Positions 1-12,215 of a stretch of 64,000 nucleotides of DNA are shown here, piece after piece. The position numbers and the translations under genes were made by a program. The stretch is from Plantago ovata. Taxonomy: Eukaryota; Streptophyta; Magnoliopsida; Lamiales; Plantaginaceae. The notes beneath the pieces are model-generated. The model was not told the DNA's origin, did not search any database, and was given only the letters and a program-made list of their open reading frames with translations. The DNA lies in NCBI GenBank assembly GCA_028274465.1, contig CM051457.1, positions 18,588,433 through 18,652,432 on the forward strand, in the 5' to 3' direction. Numbering within the stretch: the stretch's first letter is position 1; every line of letters begins with the position of its first letter.

Positions 1-429
1 ATATAAAACTATAACTTGTATTTTCATGATAAAAGGAGAGATAAGTTCACCATCACATGGTAAGCAATGTGGATCATATCAAGATGATTTAATGAGAGAT
101 CATGGCCTTTGCCCTGTAAAAATCATCTTGACAGCAATCCAGCATAATAAAATGTGTCAGCAATTTCTATGTACAAGTAAAAGACCCGTGAGCTGGTGCT
201 GAAAGACTTCTACTAAAAGGCCCTCAGACAAGATTACATAAAATGTATGGAGTATTTCCTCTACCTTCACTTTAATTTATATGTCCGGATGCTGTTCGAA
301 TTTTTCAGCAGAAAAATGATTCTACATCTTAGGTACAAATACATGATACATCGTACACACCTTTCACAATCAATGCTAAATTCGAGCTGGCAGCTCATGA
401 ATGAACTGAAGAATATTTCTGTACCTTTT
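1..429. other. Region downstream of the hydrolase gene
   Basis: No gene is supported here. The stretch follows the stop codon of the minus-strand hydrolase and probably holds its 3' UTR and terminator region. Short open frames are unlike any family I know. Confidence 0.4.
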
Positions 430-2634
430 TTAATCGATCTTCCCATTATGACCATTGCTACTATGATTGGGGGAATCAGCACTATTTAGGAACGACTTCA
501 TGCACCTGTACATTTCCTTGGTTTTCTCCAGATTGATTGCATGTCCCGCTTTTTTCAAGACAACTAACTGCGCATTCTGTTCCAAGTGTCTGTAATTCAA
601 GATATAGCAACTTCTTAAGAATAATAATAGAAGGCAAAAACACATCTTATCGACTTCAAGGGTTGATTCGTATTTAAATCTTATTTTATAACGAAAACAA
701 AGGAGTCTATGATGTAGTTAGGCAGGCAGCACCTTTCCAATCTATGAGCCAATTCCAGAGGGAAGACCTGGTCATGCTCTCCCCAAATGATCAATGTTGG
801 CTGCATGAATGCACAGCAGATTGTTATATAAGGTTCACAAAAATGAAGATAACAGGTAAATGCATGGAATTTCGCATTTAAATAAGATACCTGCGTTATC
901 TTAGGCAGTTCCGACAACTTTCTGTCCTTGTGCAATGCATAGATCAACTCTTTCCTTTCTTGGAAATTTTCTGTGCACATAACCTACAAAGCACCATAAA
1001 CATCCAAGACACCACCCTGAGTGTATAAGCAAAATGATGATCAAGAATCATTAACAATCAACTGTGCAATGCTTTGATACATCATGTATTAGATCAAAAT
1101 ATCGTCAGAAGTAAACGAAGGAGCTTGACTGTAACAGACAGATACTGGTGAACATCCACCAGCCTATACTAGTTCAGAACACCATTTTTATTTTTAACAA
1201 TGAAAAATACACCTGCTTGATCTGGAAACAAGCCAAACAAGCAAAAAATGGAACCTTTTTTGAAAAGAAATGCAGAGAACTTGCTCTGCTTGTTTGTGAC
1301 TAGTTGGTAAACATTTACTCTCTCCCTTCCACTCTCATAAAGGTTTGTCTTTTCAGGAGTTGTTAACTTGTTTCGGCACCAAAGAAGGCTTATAAACTCG
1401 ATCTTAAAAGGGTAACAAACTTTAACACCGGAATGTATCGCTCTTGAAATCTTTAATGCAATAAGCTCACCCGTCAACCTATTACCTTCATTTATCACAT
1501 ATTACCACCTAAAGATGCACACTACAGAGCCTAAAAGTTAAGAAAGTCATATCCTATTCCTAACCAACTTGCACTTTAGAAGAGTCACAAAATCAATGCC
1601 AAAATGAACCCCTCACTCTTAGCTCTTAACTAGTACAGTCGCAAAGTAAAAGTTTACAAAGATTTAAATAACAAGATCAGAGAAGAACTCGCACAAGGTT
1701 TCAAAACATGCTTGTATGAAATGGTAGAAACCTTAACCGTGGTCTAATACAAGTTTCAGCCACAAGTAAAGGAATTAAAGCAGATATAACTATCAGTTAG
1801 CAAACAATACTAATCTAAACCACCATTAGTCCATTACCAATCGAACAAAGGAGATAACGAAATCAAAAAAGAGAGCTAGCGACTCACATGGATAAAATCA
1901 GACAAGAAGCAAGAAGGGACATGCTTAATAGGCTTATAAAACGAAAGCTTGAGCAACTCCCTGAGTTTCTGAGGTGACTGAGCCAGCAAAATAGTAACAG
2001 CTTCATCCACACTCTTAACCTTAAACATCCCATCCTCCATATCCTTCTGTTCCAAACACACCCCAGCACAACCAATCACCACTCTCTCCACCTTCTCCGG
2101 AAACTGCGCCGCCATGCTATACGCCACAAACCCGCCGTAGCTCAGGCCCACCACCCTCATCCGGTTCACCCCAGCCGCCTCCATCGCACTCATCAGGCAC
2201 TGCGCTTGGAACGCCTCGCTCCGTTCGGGCCTCGTGGTGTACGATTCGCCGAAGAACAGCAAGTCCGGTACGTACACATTGAACCTGCACAAAACACAAT
2301 AAACAAAGCTTGTACCGTGTGCTTGGTATATTGTACAAACATGAAAAAGTCTGAAAAATGAAATAAAGAAAGAGTCTGAGAAATTCCATTTAGATGACCT
2401 GGAGGAGAGGGGTGAAACGAAGTCGTTCCACTGCCACATTGCGTTAGCTCCGATGCCGTGGATGAGGATGAGATTGGGCTTGTTGGGTTTAGGGGTTTTG
2501 GGGGCCCAGTAGTGGATGACTGTGCCATCGCCGAGGTTGGTGGTGATGGACTTGAGGCCGGCGGTGGAGAAGGAGTATGATAAGCACCAGTCTCTTGACG
2601 ATGTGAAGCTCAAACAACTCCTGTTGTTGCTCAT
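430..2634 (-). CDS. Alpha/beta-hydrolase fold protein, 5 exons, 317 aa
   Basis: Coding exons on the minus strand are 2634-2399, 2284-1888, 983-891, 800-733 and 589-430. All introns are GT-AG and the 954 coding bases close in frame. The product has the full hydrolase triad layout: oxyanion-hole HG near residues 59-60 (LILIHGIG), nucleophile Ser127 in GLSYGG, Asp252 in WGEHDQVFP, and His281 in GHAINLEK. Length and the FNVYVPDLLFFG and SFQAQ-like segments fit the plant group of uncharacterised epoxide-hydrolase/C-C-hydrolase-like enzymes. The substrate cannot be told from sequence. No clear signal peptide is seen, so it is probably cytosolic. The start was chosen because the N-terminus (SFTSSRDW...YSFS..GL) matches what I recall of the family. 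Intron 2 is about 900 bp; no transposon is evident in it. Confidence 0.9.
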
Positions 2635-2701
2635 TCTTCGACTTAATTGGAGTGATGAACTGGTGAGTGTTGTGGTTTGCTTAGTAATACAGGTAGGTTA
2701 A

Positions 2702-4070
2702 TAATGGTGACAACTTTATGTGATTCAACCAGTCAACAGTGTTGATTGGAGTGATGATGGTGAAATTGGAATACTATCACTAAAACCCCTCTAGTTTCTT
2801 TTAATTATCATATCAAACACTACTCGGTACCATTTATTTTCATTCCTCCATTTTTAGTAAAGTTGTAACTGGTAAAAATACCAATTTAAGAAATATAAAT
2901 ATTAAAAGAAGGGAAAATGATTTGTATAGATATTTAATTGTAATTATGTGATAACTAAACAAGGAGGTGAGAATAATAAAGGATTGATTAGTGGATTGCA
3001 TTTTTTTTCAATATTTGGGTTTCAAAGTTGAGTTTATTACAAAATACTATTTGAAAACAAAATTTAGTAATTTATTCATCAAATGGAGAAAGTAATTAAT
3101 TCTTAATGATTTGTGGAGAATTGCCTAAAAAATTGGATAACTTGCACTAAATTTGAGAGGTTCTGGAGTTGGTCCTCAAAATTGAAAACTTGTTTAATAT
3201 GGGTGTACTTTGCAATATAAGTAAAACCTCATGGGGTAGTGTAATTTACTCTCATGTATTTTCTTCATTCTGCAAGCCCTATAGTCGAATGACACATAAG
3301 ACTTCTCTGGTCCTTTGTCTGGTGGTGAAATCTCCGATATTTCATCGTTAGCTTAACGATGCATCGTTTGTTGTTCAACTACAAAAATAGATTCACAATC
3401 AACTGGTCCAACTCAAATTGTAATCTCCCAAGTCCAAGTCATCTGTCTTATACATGTGTAGGGGCGGGGAGGTGGAGGGTTGGTTTTTTTTTTCTCTTTT
3501 TTATTATAAAGATTAAATATTTTGAATAGTTTTAACTTAAAATAATTGATTTAATTTAAGTAGAAGTTGGTAAAGTTGGATTATTAGATAATTTGTACTA
3601 GTGTCTGCAAACCTAACTTTTTGGACAAAAACAACTAAGATCCAACTTAATTTAATTTAAGGAAAGCTGTTGAAGGAGGTACAACCAAACTTCTCCAACT
3701 TTAACTTATTCAGCTTAATTTAAAAAATTTAAGCAGCTTATAACATGTTGCAACCACCCACTAATTCATACCAAGTAGGGGTGGTATATGAGTTTATTGT
3801 GTTTTACTTATGCATCACACGATTCGTAGTCTTCAAAAGATCCATACTACAATATTTTGAACAGAAGGTGGGCAAGAGTCCCATTCTTGCGAATAGAGCA
3901 TATGTGATACATGGGGAGTCATTTGTGATTTGGTTGGACTCCCCATAGACAAAAATGAATTGGTTGGACTACTACTTGATGTGCTTTCCCTCTAAGTTCA
4001 TGGATCAGTTGTTACAAATAGAAATAGAAATAGAGGGGGTTAGATAGAAAATTAATTCAATTCACATTCT
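2702..4070. other. Intergenic region between divergent genes
   Basis: This is the shared upstream region of the minus-strand hydrolase and the plus-strand SRP receptor gene. It is AT-rich. At about 3530-3735 two loosely inverted stretches (AAGTTGG...CCAACTT) suggest an old small inverted-repeat element, but I could not fix its ends. No gene is supported. Confidence 0.35.
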
Positions 4071-4129
4071 TTGATCTCTAATCATTCTACTTACTTTCTG
4101 TGTATGTTGTCTCCCTCCCCTTACTAACG

Positions 4130-4744
4130 CCGTCGACCAGCCCACTCTACCCGAAGGCGATCCGAGAATTCCTAGTTCATCGACAGAATTAGCTCTCGTT
4201 CTGCTTGCTCAAGTTCTTCTTCAGGTATTAATCTCAATTCTCCCGCAAAATTTCATGTGGGTTATCTTCACCTCTTGTTTTGATCGCTTGTTTGGGTATG
4301 AAATGTTTGCTTTTGCGAATTCTAATAAATAATGGGTTTATCATATACTGAATCTATGCGTTTCTTGTTAATTGAGCTTCTATACATTGTGGGCTGATGT
4401 AATTTCTAAAATCTTGAGTAATTAATTTCTCCGGAATTAATTTATCCATCTACCTGAATTCTTTAACCGTAGAATCTCAAGAATTGAGAGCCTTGCATAT
4501 TGTTCAGTTTATTTTATACATAGGATAATACTAGTAATACTACTTGTTTAACTGTGTTTCGCAAAACGCGCAAAACTGTGTTCCAGCATTGTTCTTTTTT
4601 TAATTTTGTAAGTGGTCAAGTGAAAGATTCTTGATTCTTCTATTTGAAATTTGAATGAGTGATCTGATAACCATTCTGAGAGGTGTAGATGTTTTCGAAA
4701 GCAGTGTTTTTGTGTTCTTATGCGCTTCTTTCATGCCACTTTAG
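4130..4744 (+). promoter_or_regulatory. Probable 5' UTR exon and leader intron of the SRP receptor beta gene
   Basis: A donor CAG|GTATTAATC at 4224/4225 and an acceptor TTTAG at 4740-4744, eleven bases before the start codon, suggest a leader intron of about 520 bp in the 5' UTR. The upstream exon start is not visible. This is inferred from splice-like signals only. Confidence 0.45.
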
Positions 4745-4754
4745 GATATAAACA

Positions 4755-6655
4755 ATGGACAGAGAAAAGATTGGGCAACTTCAGATTCAGTTGCAGCAAT
4801 ATTACAGAGAAATGCAACATTTTGTTGAGAAGATCCCTCCCCAACAGGTCTATGCCGCATTTGGAGTTGTCCTGTTCACCCTTTTGCTCTTTGTTATCGG
4901 TAAGTTCTAGCTTTCAAACCTGAATTCATTTTAGTTTACCACTTTCTTTTTTTGGATTTTTTATGCTTGACACACCTATACTATTGAGGTTTCTGTATCT
5001 TTGCTGTGGACTTCGATTTTGCCTTCAATGTCTAGCGTTTAATTTAGTGTTGTAGTTCTAGATATGCCAATATATCATGTTTCAATGATTTTGTGTTAAA
5101 CTGAATTACGCAGCCACATTCTGATAGTCTCTTGGTAGGAACTTGAGTGGTTGTGTGGCAATAGATATTTAAGTATAATTCACTTCATTTAGATTTAGAT
5201 TTTTTGGGCAGGATGTTGCTTTTGACAAGGTTTTATTGTAAGAAATCAAATGGATATGCTATAAGGGAATAGGAGAAGCATTTTTTTTTTTTACACCAGT
5301 GGAGGTGAGTTAGGTGAGTGGAGGTGTAAGTTTACACCAGTGTACATAAAATATGGTTTCCCTAATGTTAAGGAGAAACAAGCTCTTTATTAGATTTTCA
5401 CATTTCTACATATCTAAGTTTTAATAATTCTGTATTGTACCTCTGCAGTTCGGCTTTTCAAGCACGGATCATCAAATACCATTTTACTAACTGGTCTTAG
5501 TGGAAGCGGAAAAAGTCTTCTGTTTTATAAGGTAAGTATCACAAAGAATACTTTGAACGTTGTTAAAATGAGAATTTTGGCCTTAGTTTTATGGATTCTT
5601 GCCCTGCACTAAAGCATAAGTACATTATATGTTGCTCTAGCTTAAAGATGGCTCTTCCCATCAAGGTACCGTGACATCAATGGAGCCAAATGAAGGGACC
5701 TTCATACTGCACTCTGAAACAACTAAGGTAATGCAATTTTATGCATACACTACTTGTTGACTGTGTTAACTAGCGGGCGGGATTTAAACATTTTATCTTC
5801 AAGAACTATTTATCCTAATATTACGGGAGATTCGGGAAAGTGTCATGTTATCCTAATCTTCAAGAACTATTTATCCTAATATATGTTAACTGCAATGATT
5901 CCATTTAAGTCAAATTATTGGCAAACACTTTTATCTGTGCATTTTTTTTTAACTTGCAGAACGGCAAAGTGAGGCCTGTACACATTGTGGACGTCCCCGG
6001 CCATTATCGGCTTCGACCTAAACTGGATGAGTTATTGCCTCAGGCAGCTGGACTAGTCTTTGTGGTGGATGCCGTGGAGTTCTTACCGAATCTCTGTGCA
6101 GCTTCTGAGTATGTCACCTTGTCCTTCTTTTTAGAAGAAAAGTTAGCAAAGGCATATTTGCAATTCTTGACATGATTCTGATATCATATCTCAATTCTTT
6201 GTTATCATTTCTGGTTTTGAAGGTACCTTTATGATATTTTGACAAAGGCCAGCGTTGTAAAGGAAAATATACCAATACTGATCTTGTGCAACAAGGTGGA
6301 TAAGGTTACAGCACATACCAAAGATTTCATCAGGAAACAACTTGAGAAAGAAATGTAAGATAATTTCTCAAAAGAATAAAAATAAAAAATATAATAAAAT
6401 AAAACCATTGCTATAAGACTCTTTCCTTTATTCTGCTTTTTGAGTTAAGATATTCCTTGATACAGTGATAAGCTCCGGGCATCAAGGACAGCAATCTCAT
6501 CCGCAGATGTCACTAATGAATATACCCTCGGGAGACCTGGAGAAGCTTTCGTGTTTTCGCAGTGCCAAAACAAGATCACTATTGGGGAAGCATCTGGACT
6601 GAGAAGTGACCTCTCTGACTTAGAGCAGTTTCTAAGAGTTTATGTGAAGGCTTAG
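4755..6655 (+). CDS. SRPRB: Signal recognition particle receptor subunit beta, 6 coding exons, 261 aa
   Basis: Coding exons are 4755-4899, 5449-5531, 5641-5727, 5960-6108, 6223-6354 and 6466-6655; all introns are GT-AG and the 786 bases close in frame. The protein is a small Ras-like GTPase anchored in the ER membrane. It partners the alpha subunit and docks ribosome-nascent-chain/SRP complexes. Visible parts: a hydrophilic N-terminus, one membrane helix at about residues 32-52, a P-loop GLSGSGKS at 64-71, a DVPGH switch-II motif at 116-120, and NKVD at 178-181. Length is normal for the plant family. The C-terminal QFLRVYVKA tail is also typical. Intron 4 contains a local imperfect duplication around 5797-5885. 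Nothing suggests it is broken. Confidence 0.93.
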
Positions 6656-7143
6656 AGGAGCAATGGGCAAGTATGAATTCACTGCGCTATTGCCTTACCC
6701 TAAACTGGTTGTACAAAAGAGAGTGAAATGGGTAAGGGAAATAGTAAGTTCAAGAATACTAGATCATGTACGTTCAAACTTGAATCTCAGGTATGTTCGT
6801 GCTATACTGGTTGGAGATTATCTGCATTCGTGGATTTTTTTCATCCTTTTGCATCCTGTGCCCTGATCTTTGTTTTGAATTTAGAAATTGGATCTTATAT
6901 TGGTTAAATGGTTCCAGATTCCCCTATTTATTGGTCATATTCTTGTGTTGAGGAGCTACAAATGCCTGCTTAACAGTTGGACTTGCATGTACTATTTACC
7001 ATGTAGTATTTGTAAGCAATATTCCCTTGTGTATATAAGATGCAACAGTGACATGAAACCGCAGTGAATCACATAAAACGTATACAGGAATCTTACATCG
7101 AGAAGCCATGCATTATTTGCCATGTGAACAATTTATGATAGAG
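6656..7143. other. 3' region of the SRP receptor gene and convergent spacer
   Basis: It holds the probable 3' UTR of the SRP receptor gene and the tail of the convergent small gene C. An open frame starting at 6663 runs through the UTR but matches no family. Confidence 0.4.
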
Positions 7144-7395
7144 TTATAAGTTGATTCGCGTAGAAGCCTTGTTTTCCCCGAAGCCAAGTCCATGCGCCCA
7201 CTCGTGAATTTTGTCTTTTACCCGCTCCCCGTTAAAGAGCACGGTACTGTCTGTGTTTCCCTTTGAACTCTCGTCATCTTCTTCAGCCATAAGATAGGAA
7301 GGTACTTTTTCCAACTCATCTAGCTCCAGTTTCTCGATACTGATGTTGCAATCGTAGTAGTCCACACCAGCCATTGCCAGAGCTTCAATCGACAT
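7144..7395 (-). CDS. Small acidic protein of an unnamed family (copy C), 83 aa
   Basis: A single-exon open frame begins MSIEALAMAGVDYYD and continues to PSYLMAEEDDESS near residues 33-45. The N-terminal block is shared with four other small genes in this window (B1, A1, B2, A2), each with EALAM(S/A)G(A/V)(D/N)Y followed about 20 residues later by P-x-(H/Y)-L-(L/V/M)-A. No signal peptide, membrane segment or known domain is seen. The C-terminus (GLGFGENKASTRINL) is unlike the other copies, so C is the most diverged member. A TATA-like box lies about 120 bp upstream. I do not recognise the function. That several diverged copies conserve the same N-terminus supports a real gene. Confidence 0.75.
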   Translation of the reverse strand: MSIEALAMAGVDYYDCNISIEKLELDELEKVPSYLMAEEDDESSKGNTDSTVLFNGERVKDKIHEWAHGLGFGENKASTRINL

Positions 7396-7513
7396 TGTTG
7401 TTAGAAATGAATCTTTAGGTTCCTTGTCTGAATATTAGTGCAAGAGAGAATATGAAGAATGGAAATTTATGAGTCAGTTTTAAAGTGGTATTTTAAGTAG
7501 CAAGTTCTCAGTC

Positions 7514-7522
7514 ATTTATATA
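7514..7522 (-). promoter_or_regulatory. TATA-like box of small gene C
   Basis: On the minus strand this reads TATATAAAT, about 120 bp upstream of the start codon of gene C. That is a plausible plant core-promoter position allowing a leader of roughly 90 bases. Confidence 0.5.
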
Positions 7523-7559
7523 GTAGAAACTTTTTCAATGCATCCATCTGTTTTACTAA

Positions 7560-8395
7560 CTGTTTTTTGGGGCTGCCCATGGTATTTGCTCATGGTTTTT
7601 GAGATACAGATGATGATTTGTTTAATTCGTTGTATCAAAGATACTTTTGTGCCATTTGTCATGTGTTAATTGCCAAAAATATTGGAGACCTGGTTCCCTT
7701 TTCCCCAGGCTACACTCTGAATATGATCGATGAAGATATTATATTGATAAATATCACGGATTTATTACATGCATGCACTTTTTTATGCTTTTATGCATGT
7801 ACTTTGTTGTTGAGGATACTTTTAGTAGAAAACAATGGGGAGCGATTTTCATCAGAATCCTGCCTAGGTGAAAATTTTGAAAACCAACTAGTAGTAGATG
7901 TTGGGAGATTAAAGAATTTTGGAGGATCACAAGTTGTATTAGACTCTTTTAATTTTAATTATGTTTGGGACACCTGCCCTGTGTGTGGCTAGCTAGCTTT
8001 CTTATTTCGACGTTACAAACTCCTATTTGCAGTCTGTAACCAACTTTAATCCTTGATGCATTCGAATCCTTTCGAAAAAAAAAACTAGTAGATGTTGGAG
8101 TTTGTAGATAGAGAGAGATGGAGTTAGTAGCAAATAGTAACACTAATGTTAACCCGTCGTTTAAATTCAACTTATTTGGCGAGTGGACAATGGGTGTGTG
8201 TTTGATCATGAAATTCGATCTCGGAACCGGGGCATTTGCACCTAATAGAGATATAAATGTGTGGAATTAATTGATGTAATAATTTTGTACAGTTGAACTG
8301 TGTTACTGTGTTGACTGATCATGATGAATACGTATGCTAGAATGCCCTGGAGAATAAGCAACAGAGGCCTTAGCCTAGGGTCTACCGCTGTTTCA
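7560..8395. other. Spacer, no gene seen
   Basis: AT-rich sequence upstream of gene C. The 124-residue open frame at 7618-7992 has no recognisable motif, and I do not consider it a gene. Confidence 0.35.
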
Positions 8396-8397
8396 AC

Positions 8398-8560
8398 GGA
8401 AACTATATATTATGAAAATTTAGATTTTATATTTTCATAATATAAATTTTGTTAAATATTTTATAGATATAGTTTAAGAGTAATCGGAAGTCAAAATTGA
8501 AAGTTGTTGATCGAAAAAATTAAAAGTGGATAACTTATAATAGGATGGAGGGACGGTTTA
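8398..8560. mobile_element. Partial Stowaway-like MITE
   Basis: The internal sequence (TATTATGAAAAT ... TAAGAGTAATCGG ... GGATGGAGGGACGG) matches the body and right end of the Stowaway family seen at 24729-28591. The left terminus is not clear, so it is probably truncated. Confidence 0.45.
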
Positions 8561-8566
8561 TTTCAC

Positions 8567-8667
8567 GCTAGACTAGTGTAGTACACCACCAAGACACATG
8601 ATAGTGGATCCCACATATGTGGGATCCACTTGTACGTGTCTTATTGGTGCACTACATTAAGTCTAAC
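8567..8667. mobile_element. Short foldback (MITE-like) element
   Basis: Two arms of about 50 bp pair with few mismatches around a nearly perfect core, AGTGGATCCCACA / TGTGGGATCCACT, centred near 8617. The outer arms read GCTAGACTAGTGTAGT and, inverted, GTTAGACTTAATGTAGT. No target duplication was fixed. Confidence 0.55.
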
Positions 8668-8694
8668 ATCTCATCAACCCGAAGGGACTACATT

Positions 8695-8925
8695 ACTACT
8701 GCTGCTACTATTACTAATGGTGTTGCCACTTCTACCTCCACTAGGTTGGTGGACGAATTTCTTAGGATCTATCCACCACCACTACGACTACCATGAGTAA
8801 TGCCACTCCTAACGCGGCCTCCACCACCACTACTACTACGACCACCACTACCACCACTACTACGACAACCACTACCACTACTACTACGACCAACATCGCC
8901 GTCGCCACCACAACTACTATTTTCA
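8695..8925. repeat. Imperfect ACC/ACT trinucleotide tract
   Basis: A long degenerate run of ACC, ACT and ACG triplets (for example CCACCACCACTACTACTACG). Low-complexity DNA with no sign of coding use. Confidence 0.75.
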
Positions 8926-8929
8926 TTTG

Positions 8930-9690
8930 TTAATTTTAGTTATTTTTTAAAAGTTGTAATTATTACTTTTATTTTTTAGACTTATTATTAACGTTTATGA
9001 TGTCATCATGGGTCCGAAATTAACAGCGGGAGTCAAAATGTGGAATTAACGGCGCATTAGTTTACATGTAACTAGTTTATTATTCAGAGGAGATTTGTGG
9101 AGGAAAAAAAATCCCTTTTCTTTTTAGAAAGGGGCTCCTTTAGAAACACCAAAAAGAATGTTTTTTCCCTTTTTCTTTATTCGAGATTTGGACGGGCTAA
9201 CATGGGCCTGTCTGGGCTGTACGTTGGGCTATTTTGGGACATGTATAGATAGCCTATGCCCACCTAAAATATGCAGGATAGACCGGCATCTTAGTGGACT
9301 GGCCTAGTAAGACGGCCTAATTAGCATCTCTAATTTGAAATTTATTTCATGCTAAGGAGAAACTTAATCCAATTACAAGATATATGAAAGTGAATTTGAT
9401 ATATATGTGAGATCCAAATGTATGTTTGTAACTGCTTTAAATTTTTCCATAGCATCTCAATCTCTCATAAACCCTATTTGGGACCAATAAGGTTCTTAAA
9501 AGTTAAAACTTGACTAATGTACGTCTTGTTAGTTAGCTTTATACATTTCTCTCGTTATTCCAGATGTTCTTCTAAACCTAATGTGAAGGGGACTTTGTAT
9601 ATTGTGTATGTTTAGAGATTACATTTTGTACAAATTGTTCATTTTTTATCTTTTTTTAAACATAAAAAAACGATGGAAATACACTACTGT
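8930..9690. other. Spacer downstream of small gene B1
   Basis: No gene is supported. A GGGC-rich patch at 9190-9330 (GGGCTAACATGGGCCTG) resembles degenerate repeats. The 3' UTR of B1 should lie at the right end. Confidence 0.35.
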
Positions 9691-9695
9691 AATGT

Positions 9696-10112
9696 TCAAT
9701 GTTTGATACACTTAATTAGGCTACTACCATTACTCCTAGTCCTTGGAGCTATATCATCCAAAACAATAGTTAACCACTCAAGCTCCAATGGCTTGAGCAA
9801 GTCTTCTCGAGTTGTGCACCAATATTTCTGTACCTTCCGTACCGTACCAACATCTTCACGATGGATCTTGTGTGCATGGCAAATACTCAAACCGAAGTCG
9901 ATCAATGAAAATGAAACGGATCTTTTGTATTCAGTTTTATTCGGCTTGACTTCTTTCTTCTTCTGGTCGTAGAATGCTGCTTCTTCTTCTTCGGCTAGTA
10001 AATGTGGCGGTACTGCTTCATCTTCATTTTCCCATTGGTTTATGTCGATGCCACACTCATCATCAAGATAATTGGCACCGGACATGGCTAAAGCTTCTAG
10101 TGAAATTGACAT
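9696..10112 (-). CDS. Small protein of the unnamed family (copy B1), 138 aa
   Basis: Single exon starting MSISLEALAMSGANY. I chose the ATG at 10112 rather than the in-frame one at 10154 because the other copies begin here. Residues 1-50 carry the family blocks, including ECGIDINQWE and PPHLLAEEEE, and the match to copy B2 continues through about residue 68 (KPNKTEYKRSVSFSLIDFG). The rest differs completely from B2, so one of the two may read into non-homologous DNA. There is no signal peptide or membrane helix. A TATA box and conserved upstream DNA are shared with other copies. Function unknown. Transcript evidence would be needed to fix the C-terminus. Confidence 0.7.
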   Translation of the reverse strand: MSISLEALAMSGANYLDDECGIDINQWENEDEAVPPHLLAEEEEAAFYDQKKKEVKPNKTEYKRSVSFSLIDFGLSICHAHKIHREDVGTVRKVQKYWCTTREDLLKPLELEWLTIVLDDIAPRTRSNGSSLIKCIKH

Positions 10113-10196
10113 TTTTAGGTTTAAGATAAGAAAAGAAGAAAAAAAAGTGTTCACTTTGTTTTTGCACGGACGAGTACGGATCAGAGAGGGGTCACC

Positions 10197-10204
10197 AATT
10201 TATA
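10197..10204 (-). promoter_or_regulatory. TATA box of small gene B1
   Basis: On the minus strand the sequence reads TATATATAAATTGGTGA, about 90 bp before the start. The TATAAATTGGT core is also found at the TATA boxes of copies A1 and A2, indicating a common promoter origin. Confidence 0.6.
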
Positions 10205-10476
10205 TATACATGAACACGTTAGCATAAATCTTGGAATATTCAAATTTGTACGTAGGCAACTGCCATGAATTCTCCAAACCTAGCTAGTGGATCGAAGTAC
10301 TATGACTATTGACTAGTATGAAATGAAAGATTTGAAGAAAATAATTTTCCCTCCCAAGTCACGGAGATTACAAACTGCCCCTTTTCGAAATTGGACAATT
10401 ATATCCTATGCTCTTTCAGCAATTAAATCTATATTTTACATAATTACATAATGATATCATATGATGATATTGTTAC

Positions 10477-10590
10477 AATTAAACATTCCCGTGAGTGTAA
10501 GCGTTGGATATTTAATCTTGACTTTAAAAAATGTTGTTCACACTATGTCATCATGTGACGCCATTAACATTACACTAGGATATTGCTAAT
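10477..10590. repeat. Upstream block shared by small genes B1 and B2 (copy 1)
   Basis: This block begins AAACATTCCCGTGAGTGTA and runs past TGTTCACACTATGTCA. It is matched with moderate divergence at 20751-20870, at the corresponding place upstream of B2. It shows that B1 and B2 arose by duplication of a segment that includes several hundred bases of upstream DNA. Confidence 0.75.
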
Positions 10591-10593
10591 TAT

Positions 10594-12215
10594 GTGTTTT
10601 TTGTTTTTAAACGGTCAAGTTTTAATAATAGACAAAAAATAAAAAGAGTACACAAATAACGTGCATAACCAGTGCACCCCGAGAGAAAACAAATACAACC
10701 CAAAACTTAGAGCCTAACAAGCAACCTCAAAACCGTTATGACCGCCACATTCGTGGCCCCCCCTCGTCTAGCATGTCCATCTTTCTAGCAAGAGGTCAAG
10801 ATCCGGGGGGATTGCAAGTTGTACCACCAACTTATGGTCAAGTCCAAAAAAGGGGGGCATACCTTTCGTTTGGCAAGTCTAGGTGACTTAGCTCCTAACG
10901 AAAGATGATTTTTCCTTTTGGTTGGCGGATCAATCACGGAAATGGAAGGTAACTCAAGTTAGCTCTTTACAACCGGAAGCTAACTAAGTAAACCGAAAAG
11001 GAAGAAAGGTTTTCGAGGCTAAACAAAGAAAGTCCTAGGAAGAGACTACAAAGTGACCACGCCTATGGGCCAAACAACGAAGGAAGGTGGGTGCCGAAAC
11101 TCCTCCAAACCAAAGGTCACCTCTCCAATCCCCGATTCTTGCTTATACTCAACTCCTACACCCTATGCTGGAAAGAGAATAAAGTTCCCAATCCACCAAG
11201 TGGCAAGCAATTTAAATTATGACTATAAGTAAGAACCAAGGGAAAAAAGAGGTCAAACCAACACTAAAGACACAAAAAAGCACACGAGTTAGAAAACACC
11301 ACGGATGATTGCTCCAACAAAGAGAAGGGAGAGGGCGTCCTCAATGACATTCCAATTCGGGTTTTTACTTTGAAAAAAGAACCAAGTTCTCTTGACGAAG
11401 TTGACTTAAGCCCTTGAAGGTTAAGATGAGGCATAACGAGTACATCAAGGACTTTCCGGGTCGGATTGTTTCCTCAAAAAGGCAAGCCTTCTAGAGTTGA
11501 CCCTAAGACTTGAAAAGTACTCGCTACCCTCCTCACCAACATCTCCCTTCGAAGCTCCACACCCCGAACGTAACCTTCAAAGAAACAACGAAAGGAGCAA
11601 ACAAGTTAGTACAAAATCGACCTCGGCTCCAATCATCCTCTCCTCACCTACAAGCACAAACAAACCCATTAGTGAAAAAACGACATGGTCCCTCTTCCCA
11701 ACTTCGCCTCTACCCCAATCCTCCTTTCCAATCCACCAACCCCCTTCCATACCTCAACATAAGCAAAGGTAGGGTTTCATAAACCACGACCCAATTGAAT
11801 CATGAATCTTCAATTTGTCCCTTCCCTTTAGCCAATGCCAACTATTCAACTTCACCTTCTGCACAACTTGTCAAGGATTGAGGACTTCCCCGGTAAACAA
11901 GACCCCGTTTCTAGCCAACCAAAGATTCCACATTGTTACATGCCAAATCAATTGCCAAACGTCTTTCAAACCTCTTGGGGCACTCCCTTCATGTGCTTCC
12001 AAGCTCTCAAGTAAGGTTTCTCCGAGGGGATACTCTACTCTTAGCCACCCACAAACAGGCTCCAAATCTTTTTCGCAAAATCACAACCTCGTAATAAATG
12101 GCAAGTGGTTTCATCCTCCACCCCGCACCATTTACAAACTCTTTCCGCCTCACTGCTCTCAGCCTGCCATGACCTAATCGACAACTCATTGCACCAGACC
12201 ACCATAAGTATAAGT
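10594..12215 (-). mobile_element. 5'-truncated L1-type LINE, 3' part
   Basis: The element lies on the minus strand with its A-rich tail at the left (10594-10610) and is flanked by the 10-bp direct repeat TGCTAATTAT (10584-10593 and 12216-12225). Near the 5' end, 11840-12190, minus-strand reading gives the zinc-binding tail of a LINE reverse transcriptase, with WHVTMWNLWLARNGVLF in one frame and C/H residues in another, so the coding part is frameshifted. The long remainder is 3' UTR. The un-inserted site survives beside copy B2 near 20870, so insertion came after the B1/B2 duplication. Confidence 0.8.

Noticed and set aside
2117-2528. Minus-strand open frames in other phases of the hydrolase exon
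   Set aside because: The spliced hydrolase frame explains this GC-richer region.
7618-7992. A 124-codon plus-strand gene
   Set aside because: No motif, AT-driven composition, and no splice or promoter context to support it.
11497-12177. Plus-strand open frames of 90-120 codons rich in Pro/Ser/Thr
   Set aside because: They lie antisense to the LINE at 10594-12215 and show no protein family features.
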